From: an uncultured Acetatifactor sp.
GTDB taxonomy: Bacteria; Bacillota; Clostridia; Lachnospirales; Lachnospiraceae
Assembly (NCBI GenBank): GCA_910577665.1
Contig: CAJTOJ010000006.1
Location: 62,001 to 126,000 of the forward strand
Direction of reading: 5' to 3'
DNA length: 64,000 nt
The notes under the pieces were generated by a model. That model was not told the origin of the DNA, searched no databases, and saw only the letters and a program-made list of their open reading frames with translations. This document shows positions 42,749 to 52,140 of the stretch, one piece after another. The translations under genes were made by a program, and so were the position numbers. The stretch's first letter is position 1. The number at the start of each line of letters is the position of its first letter.

Positions 42749-43912
42749 TCACCCTTTCTCTTTCGGATGTTTTTCAGAATGTGTGGAGTCTTTGGCACCT
42801 GTCTTGTCCCTGGCATCTTCTTTCTTCTTGTTCATGCATGTTACAATCCACCAGATCGCACCACCTACCAGAACCACAAACACTGCCACAGCCAGGATCT
42901 TCACTGGCAACGGAATATTTACCAGGAACGCATTGCCATTCAGGATGCTGATGATGCCACCCTCTTCAAAACCTTTCTGGCCACTGTCTTTGTCCCCTTT
43001 GTATCCTGCCTGGGGAATCCGTTCCTCATCCATATCCTCCAGTTCTCCTGGTAAGAAAGTAGGCACAAAATCATCCGGAATCTCCTCATAATACGGGCCG
43101 GGAACAGTAGGTTCTTCCACAACTACAGGCGGCTGGGTGTCGGTGTCCGTGTCAGCAGGCGGCTCCCCTGGCGCCTGGGTCGGGCTGGGAGGCGCTGGCT
43201 GGCCGGGAATGACGATCACAGTTGTGCCTGGCGCCGGTATCGGGATGTATATAAAGGTAAATATATTCTCCGCAGCATTCGCCACCAGTGTCTTGGTCAG
43301 ATTGTAGGCCTGGGGCTGGTAGCCGTCCACATACTGGTATGCAACAACGGGCTTGTCGCCTACGGTACCACGGTATTTCTCACTTTCCCGCAAGGGATAG
43401 CCCATTGTATCCAGATAGTGAATGGTATACTCCACAGAATCTTTCATGAGGCCATAAGCCACCACATAATCTGTATCATTTTCCACCTGGAAGGAAGCCT
43501 TCCGTTCGCTGTTGTCTTTACCACTCTCACGGTTACCCATGATATAGTACTTGCCTTCCACCTGGAAAGTGACTTTGGATGTGCTTCCTGTGGACAGATC
43601 CTGAATACTCATGACAAAGTAATTGTATCCGTTCTGTGTATCGTCCACACCTGGAACTCCATCCTGTGCAGACACTTCCGTAAGGCCGATGTTCACACGT
43701 CCTCCGTATACAAGACCATCCAGTATAAAAGTCTTCCCATCCTCTGAGATTCTTCCGTTTCCACCCACACAGCTCGTCATGGTACCCTGTTTCCCCGCAA
43801 AGATACGGATGGAATACGTATCTGGAAATTCTGTCGCCCCGGAAGGAAAGGACAGGGAAATTATCATCAGCAAAGAGAGCAGTACGCCAAGCAGACTTCT
43901 CATTTTTCCCAT
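42749..43912 (-). CDS. Secreted membrane-anchored surface protein, MucBP-like domain
   Basis: A 387-residue protein with a Sec signal (LLGVLLSLLMIISLSFPSGA). The folded part (~30-225) ends in a MucBP-like module (YTIHYLDTMGYPLRESEKYR, then TFIYIP). A Pro/Thr-rich stalk (~226-320) leads to a C-terminal helix (KILAVAVFVVLVGGAIWWIV) and a charged cytoplasmic tail without an LPXTG motif. It should therefore stay membrane-anchored. It starts one base after the end of the 262-residue gene, in the middle of the pilus operon. Confidence 0.75.
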   Translation of the reverse strand: MGKMRSLLGVLLSLLMIISLSFPSGATEFPDTYSIRIFAGKQGTMTSCVGGNGRISEDGKTFILDGLVYGGRVNIGLTEVSAQDGVPGVDDTQNGYNYFVMSIQDLSTGSTSKVTFQVEGKYYIMGNRESGKDNSERKASFQVENDTDYVVAYGLMKDSVEYTIHYLDTMGYPLRESEKYRGTVGDKPVVAYQYVDGYQPQAYNLTKTLVANAAENIFTFIYIPIPAPGTTVIVIPGQPAPPSPTQAPGEPPADTDTDTQPPVVVEEPTVPGPYYEEIPDDFVPTFLPGELEDMDEERIPQAGYKGDKDSGQKGFEEGGIISILNGNAFLVNIPLPVKILAVAVFVVLVGGAIWWIVTCMNKKKEDARDKTGAKDSTHSEKHPKEKG

Positions 43913-43913
43913 G

Positions 43914-44702
43914 TCACACCGCCCCCTTCTTTTCTTTCTTGTTCTGCTTCATACCATAGATACCCAGTAGCAGGAACAGGATACCGCTGATAGCCATAGC
44001 TACCACATAGGGCATCAGGTTCGTGTCATCTCCGGTACGTACTATGGTGGTCCTTCCAGGAGTCCCCGGCTCATCTGGCGTGCCGGGAGATGGTGTGTCG
44101 GGAGGCCCCTCTTCTACCACAGTCACAGGCTCCGGGCGAACCTCCACTGCAAACTGCATCTGCAGATTTGCCAGAGTGTCCTGGTATGCATTGCCCTGTG
44201 TCTCACCGTCCAGGGCCACCCGCAGGGTAATACTCCCGCTCTGTCCAGGACTCAAGGTATCCAGATAGACATAATCTGCCAGTGCTCCTGTTGCCTCCCG
44301 CAGTCCTTCTGAATCTTCACCGCCTACGGTGTCACTGTCGAAGAGTACCACCGTCCTGTTGCTGCTGGTGTAGGCCAGGTAATAGGTATAGGCACCACCG
44401 CCAATCTCTGCGTTAGCACTCTGATCCTCCAGGGACTTGACTACCTCATTGGTCAAGTACCAGTCTGTTACCTTGCTGTTTTCACTGCCCAGGTCCAGCG
44501 TAAATGTGATATTGTCTCCGGGCTGCATACCAGATATGGCTTCGTCCATATCTCCCCGCCCGAAGTTGCTTTCCATCTTATTCTGTGCTGTAAATGTAAC
44601 TTTCCACCCAGACTGTCCATACAGGTCATCTGCCCGGACCTCCATTCCTGTGCATGCAAACAGGCAGAACGCCAGAAGCATACCCAAACACTTTTTCTTC
44701 AT
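43914..44702 (-). CDS. Secreted protein with sortase-like C-terminal signal
   Basis: A 262-residue protein with a signal peptide (MLLAFCLFACTGMEVRA) and a beta-rich ectodomain (~25-200). A Pro/Gly/Thr linker (PGTPDEPGTPG) is followed by IVRTGDDTNLMPY, a hydrophobic helix and a basic tail. VRTGD resembles non-canonical sorting motifs (class B NPKTG-like) of this family, so the class B or class C sortase may anchor it. The gene overlaps neither neighbour and is part of the pilus operon. The function is unknown; a fibre base or minor subunit role is inference. Confidence 0.7.
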   Translation of the reverse strand: MKKKCLGMLLAFCLFACTGMEVRADDLYGQSGWKVTFTAQNKMESNFGRGDMDEAISGMQPGDNITFTLDLGSENSKVTDWYLTNEVVKSLEDQSANAEIGGGAYTYYLAYTSSNRTVVLFDSDTVGGEDSEGLREATGALADYVYLDTLSPGQSGSITLRVALDGETQGNAYQDTLANLQMQFAVEVRPEPVTVVEEGPPDTPSPGTPDEPGTPGRTTIVRTGDDTNLMPYVVAMAISGILFLLLGIYGMKQNKKEKKGAV

Positions 44703-44715
44703 GCCGTCCTCCTCC

Positions 44716-45663
44716 CTACTTCACAGAAGTCAAAGACCCATTGCTGTCAATCTCCACGTCACGTCCCCATGCGCTCCAGATAGCTTCCCTGGCACTGTGG
44801 GTCTGCACTGCGTCCACCTGGGCCTTAATCCGAAATTCTACTCCGTTATATACATACGTGGTTGTGATTGTTGTGTATGTCTTGCCGTCTATTTCTTCCT
44901 TTGTAACCGTCTGTGTCACTTGATCTGCCACACCGGGATCTATACGAAGATAATCACATAGTGGCACTGACATGGTGGAAGGATCTCCCTCGGGAATGTC
45001 TTCTCCCACCGCTTTCAGAATGTTGCGGTAATACAGGACTGTACGTTCCTTGGTCGATGACGTTTCATCTATGATCCAGGGCTGGTTCTCCTCACTGGTT
45101 CCGCAGTTAATCAGATTTAGGTCAATCAAACCGGGAGAGAGCGCTGGCAGTTTGTCTTTCTGGCCATCCTCATTGGCATCAGCTCCTACCCAGTATTTGT
45201 ATATGGTGACACGCACATACTGATCAATATCACCCGTATTCACCACATATAGTTTTTCATCATACCGTCTGCCCGGCTGGATCTCTTCCCCTGCCGCCAG
45301 CAGATCCGTCAACAACGAATTGCCTTCTGCATCCTGGATCCGGGCATCATCCCAGTAACCGTCCTCTTTCACATCATAGTCTCTCCAGGACACTTTCTTA
45401 GGTTCGTTTGCCCCACATTGCTCATACAGACTCACACCAATATTGAACATTTCCACACTGGATCTGTAATAATCAGATGTGTAAGTAAGCACTGCCCTGG
45501 CACCGCCAACCGTACTCCCCAGAAGCATCACAACTGCCAGACCAAAGAGAACCATGGTCACTACAGGCGATGCCAATAGCTTTTTCACCTTGGAAAACCT
45601 GGTACCCGATGCCTTCTTCCTAACCGGCCGGGAAGACTCTGTCCCTCTCTTATTCGCTGACAT
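44716..45663 (-). CDS. SipW-dependent surface protein (TasA/camelysin-like)
   Basis: A 315-residue protein. After a basic N-terminus comes the SipW-type signal VTMVLFGLAVVMLLGSTV followed by GGARAVLTYTSDYYRSS, the pattern seen in TasA-like biofilm fibre subunits. The ectodomain is rich in beta-strand-like sequence and has no C-terminal anchor. GGAGGTGATACGG precedes the ATG at 45663, which overlaps the upstream gene by 14 bp. The SipW-type peptidase encoded downstream is the probable processing enzyme. Confidence 0.75.
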   Translation of the reverse strand: MSANKRGTESSRPVRKKASGTRFSKVKKLLASPVVTMVLFGLAVVMLLGSTVGGARAVLTYTSDYYRSSVEMFNIGVSLYEQCGANEPKKVSWRDYDVKEDGYWDDARIQDAEGNSLLTDLLAAGEEIQPGRRYDEKLYVVNTGDIDQYVRVTIYKYWVGADANEDGQKDKLPALSPGLIDLNLINCGTSEENQPWIIDETSSTKERTVLYYRNILKAVGEDIPEGDPSTMSVPLCDYLRIDPGVADQVTQTVTKEEIDGKTYTTITTTYVYNGVEFRIKAQVDAVQTHSAREAIWSAWGRDVEIDSNGSLTSVK

Positions 45664-46474
45664 CCGTATCACCTCCAGCCCCGTCTGCTGTTCCTGTCTG
45701 GTTATCTGCTACTTCCTGGTTCCCATCGTCTGTACCAGGCTGGTCTCCTGGTTCATTGTCCTCTGTTCCCCCAGGGTTCCCTGTCCCGTTGCCTTCTGTT
45801 CCATCAGATGTCCCTGTCCCGTTGCCTTCTGTTCCATCAGATGTCCCTGTCCCGTTGCCTTCTGCTCCATCAGATGTCCCTGTCCCGTTGCCTTCTGTTC
45901 CCCCAGGGTTTCCGCTGTTGGTACCGGTATCTGTCACCACATCCAGGGTCTTCGTCCAGTCTGCATAGGCCGTCCCATCCTCATGATATCTGACAGGAGT
46001 ACTCTCATAGATAACGATCACATTGAAGCTATCCCCATCCTCATATGTTATATCATCCGTCTGGCCAGGAACCTGGATTACCACATCCAGCGTATCGGTG
46101 GATTCCCCACCATTTACAATCCCCTTGTAATACCAGTAATCACCTGCACCTGCCGGAATAATCTCATTCCATACGCCCTTTTCCCTGGTCCAGTTGCCAG
46201 AGGCTGACACATATTCCAGGTCATATCTGGCGCAGAAAGCCCTGGCACGGATGAATACCGGCTCTGAATCTGCTTCACTTGTAATGGTCACATGCTTGGT
46301 CCAGGAATCAAATCCCTCCACGATCTGCGTCCTGTCTCCCAGATGAATGGGATGACCGCCCTCAGCCATGGTATAGGTAGTAAAATAGGCAATGGCACCA
46401 TTCACTCCCATCGTCAGAACCGTGACCCCAGCCAGAAGGGACAGACATATGTTTCTTATATTTTTCTTCTTCAT
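45650..46474 (-). CDS. SipW-dependent surface protein with 11-residue repeats
   Basis: A 274-residue protein with a SipW-type signal (ICLSLLAGVTVLTMGVNGAI, then AYFTTYTM) and a compact beta domain (~30-180, with GDSFNVIVIYESTPVRYHED). The C-terminal third is a low-complexity tail built from TSDGTEGNGTG units and Asp/Gly/Thr residues, with no membrane anchor. GGGAGAGCGGAT precedes the ATG at 46474. It is paired with the SipW-type protein directly downstream, as in TasA-TapA type loci, though homology to either is not shown. Confidence 0.75.
   Translation of the reverse strand: MKKKNIRNICLSLLAGVTVLTMGVNGAIAYFTTYTMAEGGHPIHLGDRTQIVEGFDSWTKHVTITSEADSEPVFIRARAFCARYDLEYVSASGNWTREKGVWNEIIPAGAGDYWYYKGIVNGGESTDTLDVVIQVPGQTDDITYEDGDSFNVIVIYESTPVRYHEDGTAYADWTKTLDVVTDTGTNSGNPGGTEGNGTGTSDGAEGNGTGTSDGTEGNGTGTSDGTEGNGTGNPGGTEDNEPGDQPGTDDGNQEVADNQTGTADGAGGDTDVSE
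45779..45900 (+). repeat. 33-bp tandem repeat within coding sequence
   Basis: About 3.7 copies of a 33-bp unit (core CCGTTGCCTTCTGTTCCATC) starting at 45779, 45812, 45845 and 45878. It encodes an 11-residue linker unit, so copy-number change keeps frame and lengthens or shortens the tail. Confidence 0.85.
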
Positions 46475-46493
46475 ATCCGCTCTCCCTTCCTTA

Positions 46494-47714
46494 TTATGGT
46501 GTACGTCCATCCGTTCCGTCTGCACGTGTGGAAGTCCAGATCCAACTGCCGCCTTCCGCTTCATATCTGAAATGATTGGTAATGCCATGTCCACCTGTGT
46601 TACGTCCGTTATACCGATTGGAGAAGGACACCTCAAATGTCTCCTCTGCCCTTCCAATCACTGTCTCCCGGACAAAAGGATCCCTATCCTGCTCTTCCAC
46701 CGGCTCATAACTGGAACCACTGTAAATCTCTGTCACTGTGACCTTCGCTCCCACAGGAAGCTTCTCTATGAGCACATGGCTGGTGCCTGCCTTGGTAAAA
46801 TCAATGGACACTACATCCCTGTACTCTCCGTCTGTTCCAAGTGTCCCGTCTCCATGGCTATAATCCTTCCAGGTAGCTACCACTTCGAAGACAAAGGTAG
46901 TAGGACCGGAATTCTCATATTCCAGAAGGCTCTTCGTGATCTGCAGGGAGCCATACCTGGGATCTGCCTGGGGCTTCAGCACGGCTGTCGCATCGTAGAT
47001 CCATTCCCCCGGATTAGCCGTGTTGATGATATCGCCCTGTGTACCGTCTACATCCCCCAGAATGGGGGCTTTTGTGGGTAGAGAGATCAGTTCCGGTGCA
47101 AAAGTGTATACATATTCCGTGGAGTGGGCTATGGTGCCGATCCGGGTGGCTGTCTGTTCCTCTGCCTCCCCGATAGCTGTCACATATTGTTCCACATCCA
47201 TACGTCCCACATCATTTCTTCTGGCAATCAGAAGGTAGAGACCCGGCTCCAGGTTCTCTATCTTGGTCTTGACAGCTATCCCCTCCCTGACTGCTGGCTG
47301 TACAGTACCTGCCCCGTCAAAAACAACATTCCCGTCCTTAATGGTCACGCCCAGTGCAATACCGGCCGCTGCCTGGGACTGCTCACGCCATATGGCATTG
47401 GTCATCTCCCCATCTACCTGCAACCCTTTGTATGGATCCAGCAATTCATATTGGTATCCGTCATAGGTATAGCCGTTCGCGGTATTCGCTTTGACTGTGG
47501 CCACCTGATACAGGTCAATGACTATATTGGCTGTCTGAATATCCTGTTCCAGATAAGAATCTGTATCTGCGGCATAGTTCCCAGGAGTAACGGTCAGGGA
47601 ACACTTCTGGTTCAGATCCACCAGTTCAGCCGCCCTTCCCGGAAATGACAGCGCCAGTACCATGCTAAAGGCCACCGCCAGCGGCGTCAGCACACGTATC
47701 CATTTGCGTTTCAT
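46494..47714 (-). CDS. Secreted pilin-like protein without anchor
   Basis: A 406-residue protein with a signal peptide (VLTPLAVAFSMVLALSFPGRA). The first half contains ENLEPGLYLLIARRNDVG and other pilin-like strands; the second half has a Cna-B/DUF5979-like domain (SLQITKSLLEYENSGPTTF, VLIEKLPVGAKVTVTEI, with the terminal E-type strand). No LPXTG or membrane helix follows, so it might be an incorporated minor subunit, or its anchor has been lost. It lies 15 bp after the signal peptidase gene. Confidence 0.75.
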   Translation of the reverse strand: MKRKWIRVLTPLAVAFSMVLALSFPGRAAELVDLNQKCSLTVTPGNYAADTDSYLEQDIQTANIVIDLYQVATVKANTANGYTYDGYQYELLDPYKGLQVDGEMTNAIWREQSQAAAGIALGVTIKDGNVVFDGAGTVQPAVREGIAVKTKIENLEPGLYLLIARRNDVGRMDVEQYVTAIGEAEEQTATRIGTIAHSTEYVYTFAPELISLPTKAPILGDVDGTQGDIINTANPGEWIYDATAVLKPQADPRYGSLQITKSLLEYENSGPTTFVFEVVATWKDYSHGDGTLGTDGEYRDVVSIDFTKAGTSHVLIEKLPVGAKVTVTEIYSGSSYEPVEEQDRDPFVRETVIGRAEETFEVSFSNRYNGRNTGGHGITNHFRYEAEGGSWIWTSTRADGTDGRTP

Positions 47715-47728
47715 AGTCGATTCCCTCC

Positions 47729-48331
47729 TTACTTGACCATCCCGATGTCTGTCAGAGGCCAGACACGGAACAATATCTTACCCACTAGATATTCCTCACT
47801 GATACTGCCTATCGTACTGCTCCTGCTATCCACGGACGTAGCCCGGTGGTCTCCCAGCACAAAGATTCGCCCCTCCGGCACCTGGTACGGAAGTGTGATG
47901 TCACAGATCCCCAGTGATTTCTCTGTGACATAAGGTTCATCCAGGAGCACATTATTCACATACACATTGCCGTCCTTGTCGATATCCACCCAGTCACCGG
48001 CAACAGCTATCACACGTTTCACCAGAATATTGTTGTTATAGTAAAAGGCTACCACCTCGCCGGTCTTGTAATCTGATCCGCTCAGTGCCACCACGATATC
48101 TCCGTTCCAAAGGGTCTCCGTCATGGAAGTTCCAGTGATCTGTAGCACCGGCAGGAAAATCACCGCCACCAATACCGCAGCCGCAGCTACAATCAACAAC
48201 GTGTAGATAGTACTGCGCATGACCCTGGCAAAAGTATGTTTGTGATTCTCTTTCTGCAATTCTGCTTCTATCTGGCTTAAAGAGGGAACTTCCAGTGTTT
48301 TTGTCTCTTTCTCCTTTTTCTTCCTTCCCAT
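47729..48331 (-). CDS. lepB: Signal peptidase I (Ser-Lys type)
   Basis: A 200-residue membrane protease with one N-terminal helix (residues ~42-62). The catalytic serine is Ser69 in ITGTSMTETLWNGD and the lysine is Lys105 in ILVKRVIAVAGD; GRIFVLGDHRATSVDSR is the conserved substrate-pocket region. A second signal peptidase in the same operon (SipW type) suggests that each processes different precursors. Pilus operons commonly carry their own peptidase. Confidence 0.93.
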   Translation of the reverse strand: MGRKKKEKETKTLEVPSLSQIEAELQKENHKHTFARVMRSTIYTLLIVAAAAVLVAVIFLPVLQITGTSMTETLWNGDIVVALSGSDYKTGEVVAFYYNNNILVKRVIAVAGDWVDIDKDGNVYVNNVLLDEPYVTEKSLGICDITLPYQVPEGRIFVLGDHRATSVDSRSSTIGSISEEYLVGKILFRVWPLTDIGMVK

Positions 48332-48341
48332 AATATCCCTT

Positions 48342-48980
48342 CTATCCTACAGAATCCCGGGACACCTGCCGGTCCAGCCAATTTCCAGCCTGGTCTTGTG
48401 TAGACCCTTCCGGCCACTCTTGATCAAAGTCGTCACCTATATCTATGTCATATCCGTCTTCCGGCTGTGCTGCCTCAGATTCATGGATTCCTGCAGTGTC
48501 TCCCATTTCTGTTCCTGGCCCTGGTTCTTCTTGTTCTCCTGTTGCTTCCTTTTCTCTTATTGCTTCCTCTCCTCCAGGTTCCTCTATATCCTCATACTCC
48601 ACTGGCTCCGGGAAAATATCTTCCCCAGCCACCAGTCTGTCATTTAGCATCTTAATATTCTCCAGATACTGGTCCGCTGCCTTCTGGGCCACCTCAAAGA
48701 TCCCGTTCAAGCGCAAGGAGGCTTCCGCAATGGATCCTGCCTCCTGGAGTTCGATCCTGCGGGTCGTTCTCTCTTCATGCAGGATATTCTGTAGTTCATG
48801 TATCTTCGCATCCTTCTGATCCAGACGTTTCCTCAAGCGCTCATAGTTCTCATGAAGTTCTGCCAGCTTACTGTCCTTCTCATTCACTGACTGCTTCAGT
48901 TCCTCTGTCTCACTCACCTGGGCAAGCAGCAGTTGGAGGAGTTCGCGTCTACTGAGTTTGTGCATCTCCTTGTCTGTCAT
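48342..48980 (-). CDS. Coiled-coil cytoplasmic protein of the pilus operon
   Basis: A 212-residue protein without a signal peptide or helix for membrane insertion. Residues ~1-110 are a coiled coil (KLSRRELLQLLLAQVSETEE, ELHENYERLRKRLDQKDAKI), then a helical segment (FEVAQKAADQYLENIKML). The C-terminal half is an acidic, Glu/Gly-rich tail that looks disordered. AAGGTGG lies upstream of the ATG at 48980. It sits between the class C sortase and signal peptidase genes. The role is unknown; a scaffolding or regulatory part in fibre assembly is only a guess. Confidence 0.65.
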   Translation of the reverse strand: MTDKEMHKLSRRELLQLLLAQVSETEELKQSVNEKDSKLAELHENYERLRKRLDQKDAKIHELQNILHEERTTRRIELQEAGSIAEASLRLNGIFEVAQKAADQYLENIKMLNDRLVAGEDIFPEPVEYEDIEEPGGEEAIREKEATGEQEEPGPGTEMGDTAGIHESEAAQPEDGYDIDIGDDFDQEWPEGSTQDQAGNWLDRQVSRDSVG

Positions 48981-49031
48981 GGTATCTGCCACCTTCCATC
49001 CGTCTCTGCCGCTTTCGCCCACAGAGGCTGT

Positions 49032-49847
49032 CTATTTCTTCCTATATTTAATCAAGAGCCAGATCAGCAACACCAGTAGCATCGGAATGGCTATGGCAGG
49101 TGCGACCAGTTTGGGATCCAGTAATGTGGCATCCGGTGTCACGCGGACTACCACCCCCTCCGCCAGGTTATCTATCCGGACACCCCGTATCAACAGTCGG
49201 TGGGTATTGATGCCATACGGGGTACAGGTCACCAATGTACAGTAATCTTTTCCCCTGGCCAGTTCCAGTTCATCAACCTCTTCTGGCAGGACGATACGGA
49301 TCTGGTCTACCTGGTAAGTCAATGTATCATTCAGCACCTTCAGCATGAAGATATCACCTTCTGCCAGCTGATCCAGGTCTGTAAACAGCCTGGCTGAAGG
49401 TAGTCCCCTGTGACCCGACAGTACACAATGGGTACTGTCACCGCCCACCGGCAGGGAAGAAGATTCAATGTGACCCACTGCCACCTGCAGGATGGCCTCA
49501 TCCACCCCATGATATACAGGCAATGAAACATCAATGGACGGGATCTGGATATATCCCATGATCCCATTGCCGGAGATATTCAGCAGGGACTGGTACTCTG
49601 ACTTCTCTTCCTCGCTGGGATAATACCGGTTACTTCTCTTCCAGAGCTGCTCATTATACGCAACAGCCTGGTTCCAGTACGCTTCATATGTCTCATCGTC
49701 CATGGAGGCTACCGCCTCTTCATAACTCGCAATCGCCCTGGACTGGTGAAGGGAGTTCCAATAATTGCTGACTGTAGGATACAGCAGCAAGGACAGGCCT
49801 GCAACCAGAATAACTGTTAAAATAATGGTAGATAAATGCTTCTTCAT
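49032..49847 (-). CDS. srtC: Class C (pilin-polymerising) sortase
   Basis: A 271-residue membrane transpeptidase with an N-terminal helix (TIILTVILVAGLSLLLYP) and a C-terminal helix (APAIAIPMLLVLLIWLL), as in pilus sortases. Motifs: GNGIMGYIQIPSIDVSLPVY, His in CVLSGHRGLPSA, catalytic Cys in CTLVTCTPYGIN and Arg in THRLLIRG. The class C lid is not clear but residues ~75-85 upstream of the core could serve. It should join the LPSTG pilin encoded directly upstream into a shaft. Confidence 0.95.
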   Translation of the reverse strand: MKKHLSTIILTVILVAGLSLLLYPTVSNYWNSLHQSRAIASYEEAVASMDDETYEAYWNQAVAYNEQLWKRSNRYYPSEEEKSEYQSLLNISGNGIMGYIQIPSIDVSLPVYHGVDEAILQVAVGHIESSSLPVGGDSTHCVLSGHRGLPSARLFTDLDQLAEGDIFMLKVLNDTLTYQVDQIRIVLPEEVDELELARGKDYCTLVTCTPYGINTHRLLIRGVRIDNLAEGVVVRVTPDATLLDPKLVAPAIAIPMLLVLLIWLLIKYRKK

Positions 49848-49954
49848 TCAGGACTCTCCTTGCTGCTGCACAGGAAGGAGCCGAAACCCCTTCCATATGC
49901 AGCAGAGATTACATATGTTACTTGTAATGCTTTATTTCTTACGACTTTCAGATC

Positions 49955-52045
49955 TTATTTCTCCTTTATCATACGCTTCTTGGTCACAAGCAGAACCACT
50001 GCTGCCAGAACCAGGATGCTGCCGGTCACATAGAAGATCGTGGTACCGATGCCACCAGTGGAAGGAAGAAGCAGGCCGCTTACGTTGATCACGTTTGCAC
50101 CGAAGATACCACCATTGTTGGTTGCATCAGCCCAGGTGATTTCCCATGTGCATGTTTCTTCTCCGCTGGTTACCCCATTTTCAGGCGCATTCCATTTGAT
50201 TTCAAACTCAATCGGCTCAATTGTATTGTAACCTGCAGGTGTAATCGTCTCTGTCAGGGTGTATTTGCCGGCGCCAAGACCCTTGAAGGAAATCTTTCCA
50301 TCTTCGCCTGTTGTCATTTCAATAGCCACATCTACCGGTACCATCTTGGTCTCTGTTGCTACGGTTTCTACATATTTTACGTTTACATCGGCATACTGGC
50401 CAGCAGTACCTTTCACAAGCTTATAAATAGTTACTCCTACATAATCCGCTGTATCCTCGGGCACAACGAAGTTTCCATTTGCATCTTTAATATAGCCTGT
50501 GGTGGTGGTTGCCGTACCTACACCAATTTCTACATACGCAGTACCTGTAGGTGCTGTCTCTGTATAAGTTCCATCTACCAGCTTGTAGAATGTACCATTT
50601 GCATCTTCTGCATAATACTTCACAGTGTTTGTAACCACCTGGTAGGAAGTACCTGTCAATGTGAATTCTGCTCCTGCCAGCACATTCTGTGTAAGATCAT
50701 CCAGATTAATCTCATCTGCATATTTGGTGATATCCAGTTCTGTCACATATGTCAGAGTAATATCATCCGGGGTTTCGCCAAGGACAACATCCTCTTCCTC
50801 TAAAGGCAGACCCGGGTTCTCCCAGTCCACAGTACCGCCATACTCCTCATTAGGATCCCGGGAGTATTCCAGTGACCATGTATTCTTGTTGCCCAAATTT
50901 CCGATCACAGCATCTTTATTTACCTGTGCCGAATAGGTTACGATAATCTCTGCGCCAACTTCCCATTTCTGGGTTCCGTCAGCATTCTGCTCCATAATGT
51001 CTTTAAATGCAAGCCTGAAGGAATGGTCACCGTTTTCATATACATAATAGTCTCCATCCATGTCATAGCACTCGCTGACATGCGTATGACCTTCCTCTGT
51101 GCAAATAAGTTCACTCTTTGTACCCTGTGTCAATACCTTATCACCAATCTTGACCGTAACAGTGCTCTTACCGTCAAATGTCAGGCCATCAGACATTGTA
51201 TCATTCATGATGAAGTAGTAGTAATCATATCCCACATAATTCGGAACCTTACTCGTAATCTGGAAAGTCACATGATCGCCTATACCGGCATTATTTGCAT
51301 CTCCCCTGTTCTGGGATGGATCATATGTGAACTCTTCTTCCTGGCAAGTCAGATTGCCGTCTGCATCATAGCAATTTTCCTGACTATGTGTATGGGCCCT
51401 TTCAAGTGCATCTGCCCCTGCATAGTAAATTTCCTTTGTACCACCAGGCACTTCAGATTTTACATTTACCTGTGCATCACCCACAACCTGAAGCAGAAGC
51501 CTTGTATATGCGGAATTATTGTCGTTCACCAGTGAATCATCCTGATCCTTGACCATATAGTAACCGGATCCAATGACATCAATGGTGTTTCCACCCTTTA
51601 CACTGTCTGTGTGCACATTTGACAATGCACTGGAAATGATGGTTGCAAAGGCATCGATTTCTTTAGCTGTTGTCTTATCGCTGGAGTCAAAAGTGTTTAA
51701 AACCTTCGCTACATCTGTGGCATCCTTGCAATCTGCAAATTTGTTTACATCATTCCCTTCTGCATCTTTTTCCAGGAATGTATCATCTGCTTTTAGGGCA
51801 GCCAGTGCAGCATCAATCTTGGTTGCATCAATACCAGAACCCCATTCGATGTTTGAAAGCTTTCCACCCTCCAAATCACCTTTGAAGATCTGATAAGCCT
51901 CATAAACATGATCTGCCTTATCATCCTCGTTCTTGTTGATGGTAATGGTCCATGGTTTGTTGTCTGCAGCAAATGCAGTCAGGCTCATCCCCAGAACCAT
52001 CACCATTGCCAGCAAGATGCTGACAATTTTCTTCATACGCTTCAT
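49955..52045 (-). CDS. LPSTG shaft pilin with isopeptide-type domains
   Basis: A 696-residue fimbrial protein. The signal peptide ends SLTAFAA. An N-terminal pilin domain (VYEAYQIFKGDLEGG) precedes a long region with the sequence VKSEVPGGTKEI, then domains ending in a Cna-B/SpaA-type fold with the E-box YTLTETITPAGYN. The sorting signal is LPSTGG plus a helix and KKR tail. Two CxH-type modules, HTHSQENCYD (~residue 218) and HTHVSECYD (~320), are inserted in the central region. A canonical pilin YPKN motif is not apparent, so the polymerising lysine is unclear (KSEV is a candidate). GGGAGAGTAAGATT precedes the ATG at 52045. Confidence 0.9.
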   Translation of the reverse strand: MKRMKKIVSILLAMVMVLGMSLTAFAADNKPWTITINKNEDDKADHVYEAYQIFKGDLEGGKLSNIEWGSGIDATKIDAALAALKADDTFLEKDAEGNDVNKFADCKDATDVAKVLNTFDSSDKTTAKEIDAFATIISSALSNVHTDSVKGGNTIDVIGSGYYMVKDQDDSLVNDNNSAYTRLLLQVVGDAQVNVKSEVPGGTKEIYYAGADALERAHTHSQENCYDADGNLTCQEEEFTYDPSQNRGDANNAGIGDHVTFQITSKVPNYVGYDYYYFIMNDTMSDGLTFDGKSTVTVKIGDKVLTQGTKSELICTEEGHTHVSECYDMDGDYYVYENGDHSFRLAFKDIMEQNADGTQKWEVGAEIIVTYSAQVNKDAVIGNLGNKNTWSLEYSRDPNEEYGGTVDWENPGLPLEEEDVVLGETPDDITLTYVTELDITKYADEINLDDLTQNVLAGAEFTLTGTSYQVVTNTVKYYAEDANGTFYKLVDGTYTETAPTGTAYVEIGVGTATTTTGYIKDANGNFVVPEDTADYVGVTIYKLVKGTAGQYADVNVKYVETVATETKMVPVDVAIEMTTGEDGKISFKGLGAGKYTLTETITPAGYNTIEPIEFEIKWNAPENGVTSGEETCTWEITWADATNNGGIFGANVINVSGLLLPSTGGIGTTIFYVTGSILVLAAVVLLVTKKRMIKEK

Positions 52046-52140
52046 AATCTTACTCTCCCTTCGATTCATTTTGATGCTTTTGAAGCTTTGGTCTTAAAGT
52101 TTCACAAAACTGTGCTCCTTTTTCAGATCAAGGAGGAAAA

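Noticed and set aside
45779..45906. Direct repeats resembling a CRISPR array
   Set aside because: Units are contiguous without spacers and are in frame in a surface-protein gene.
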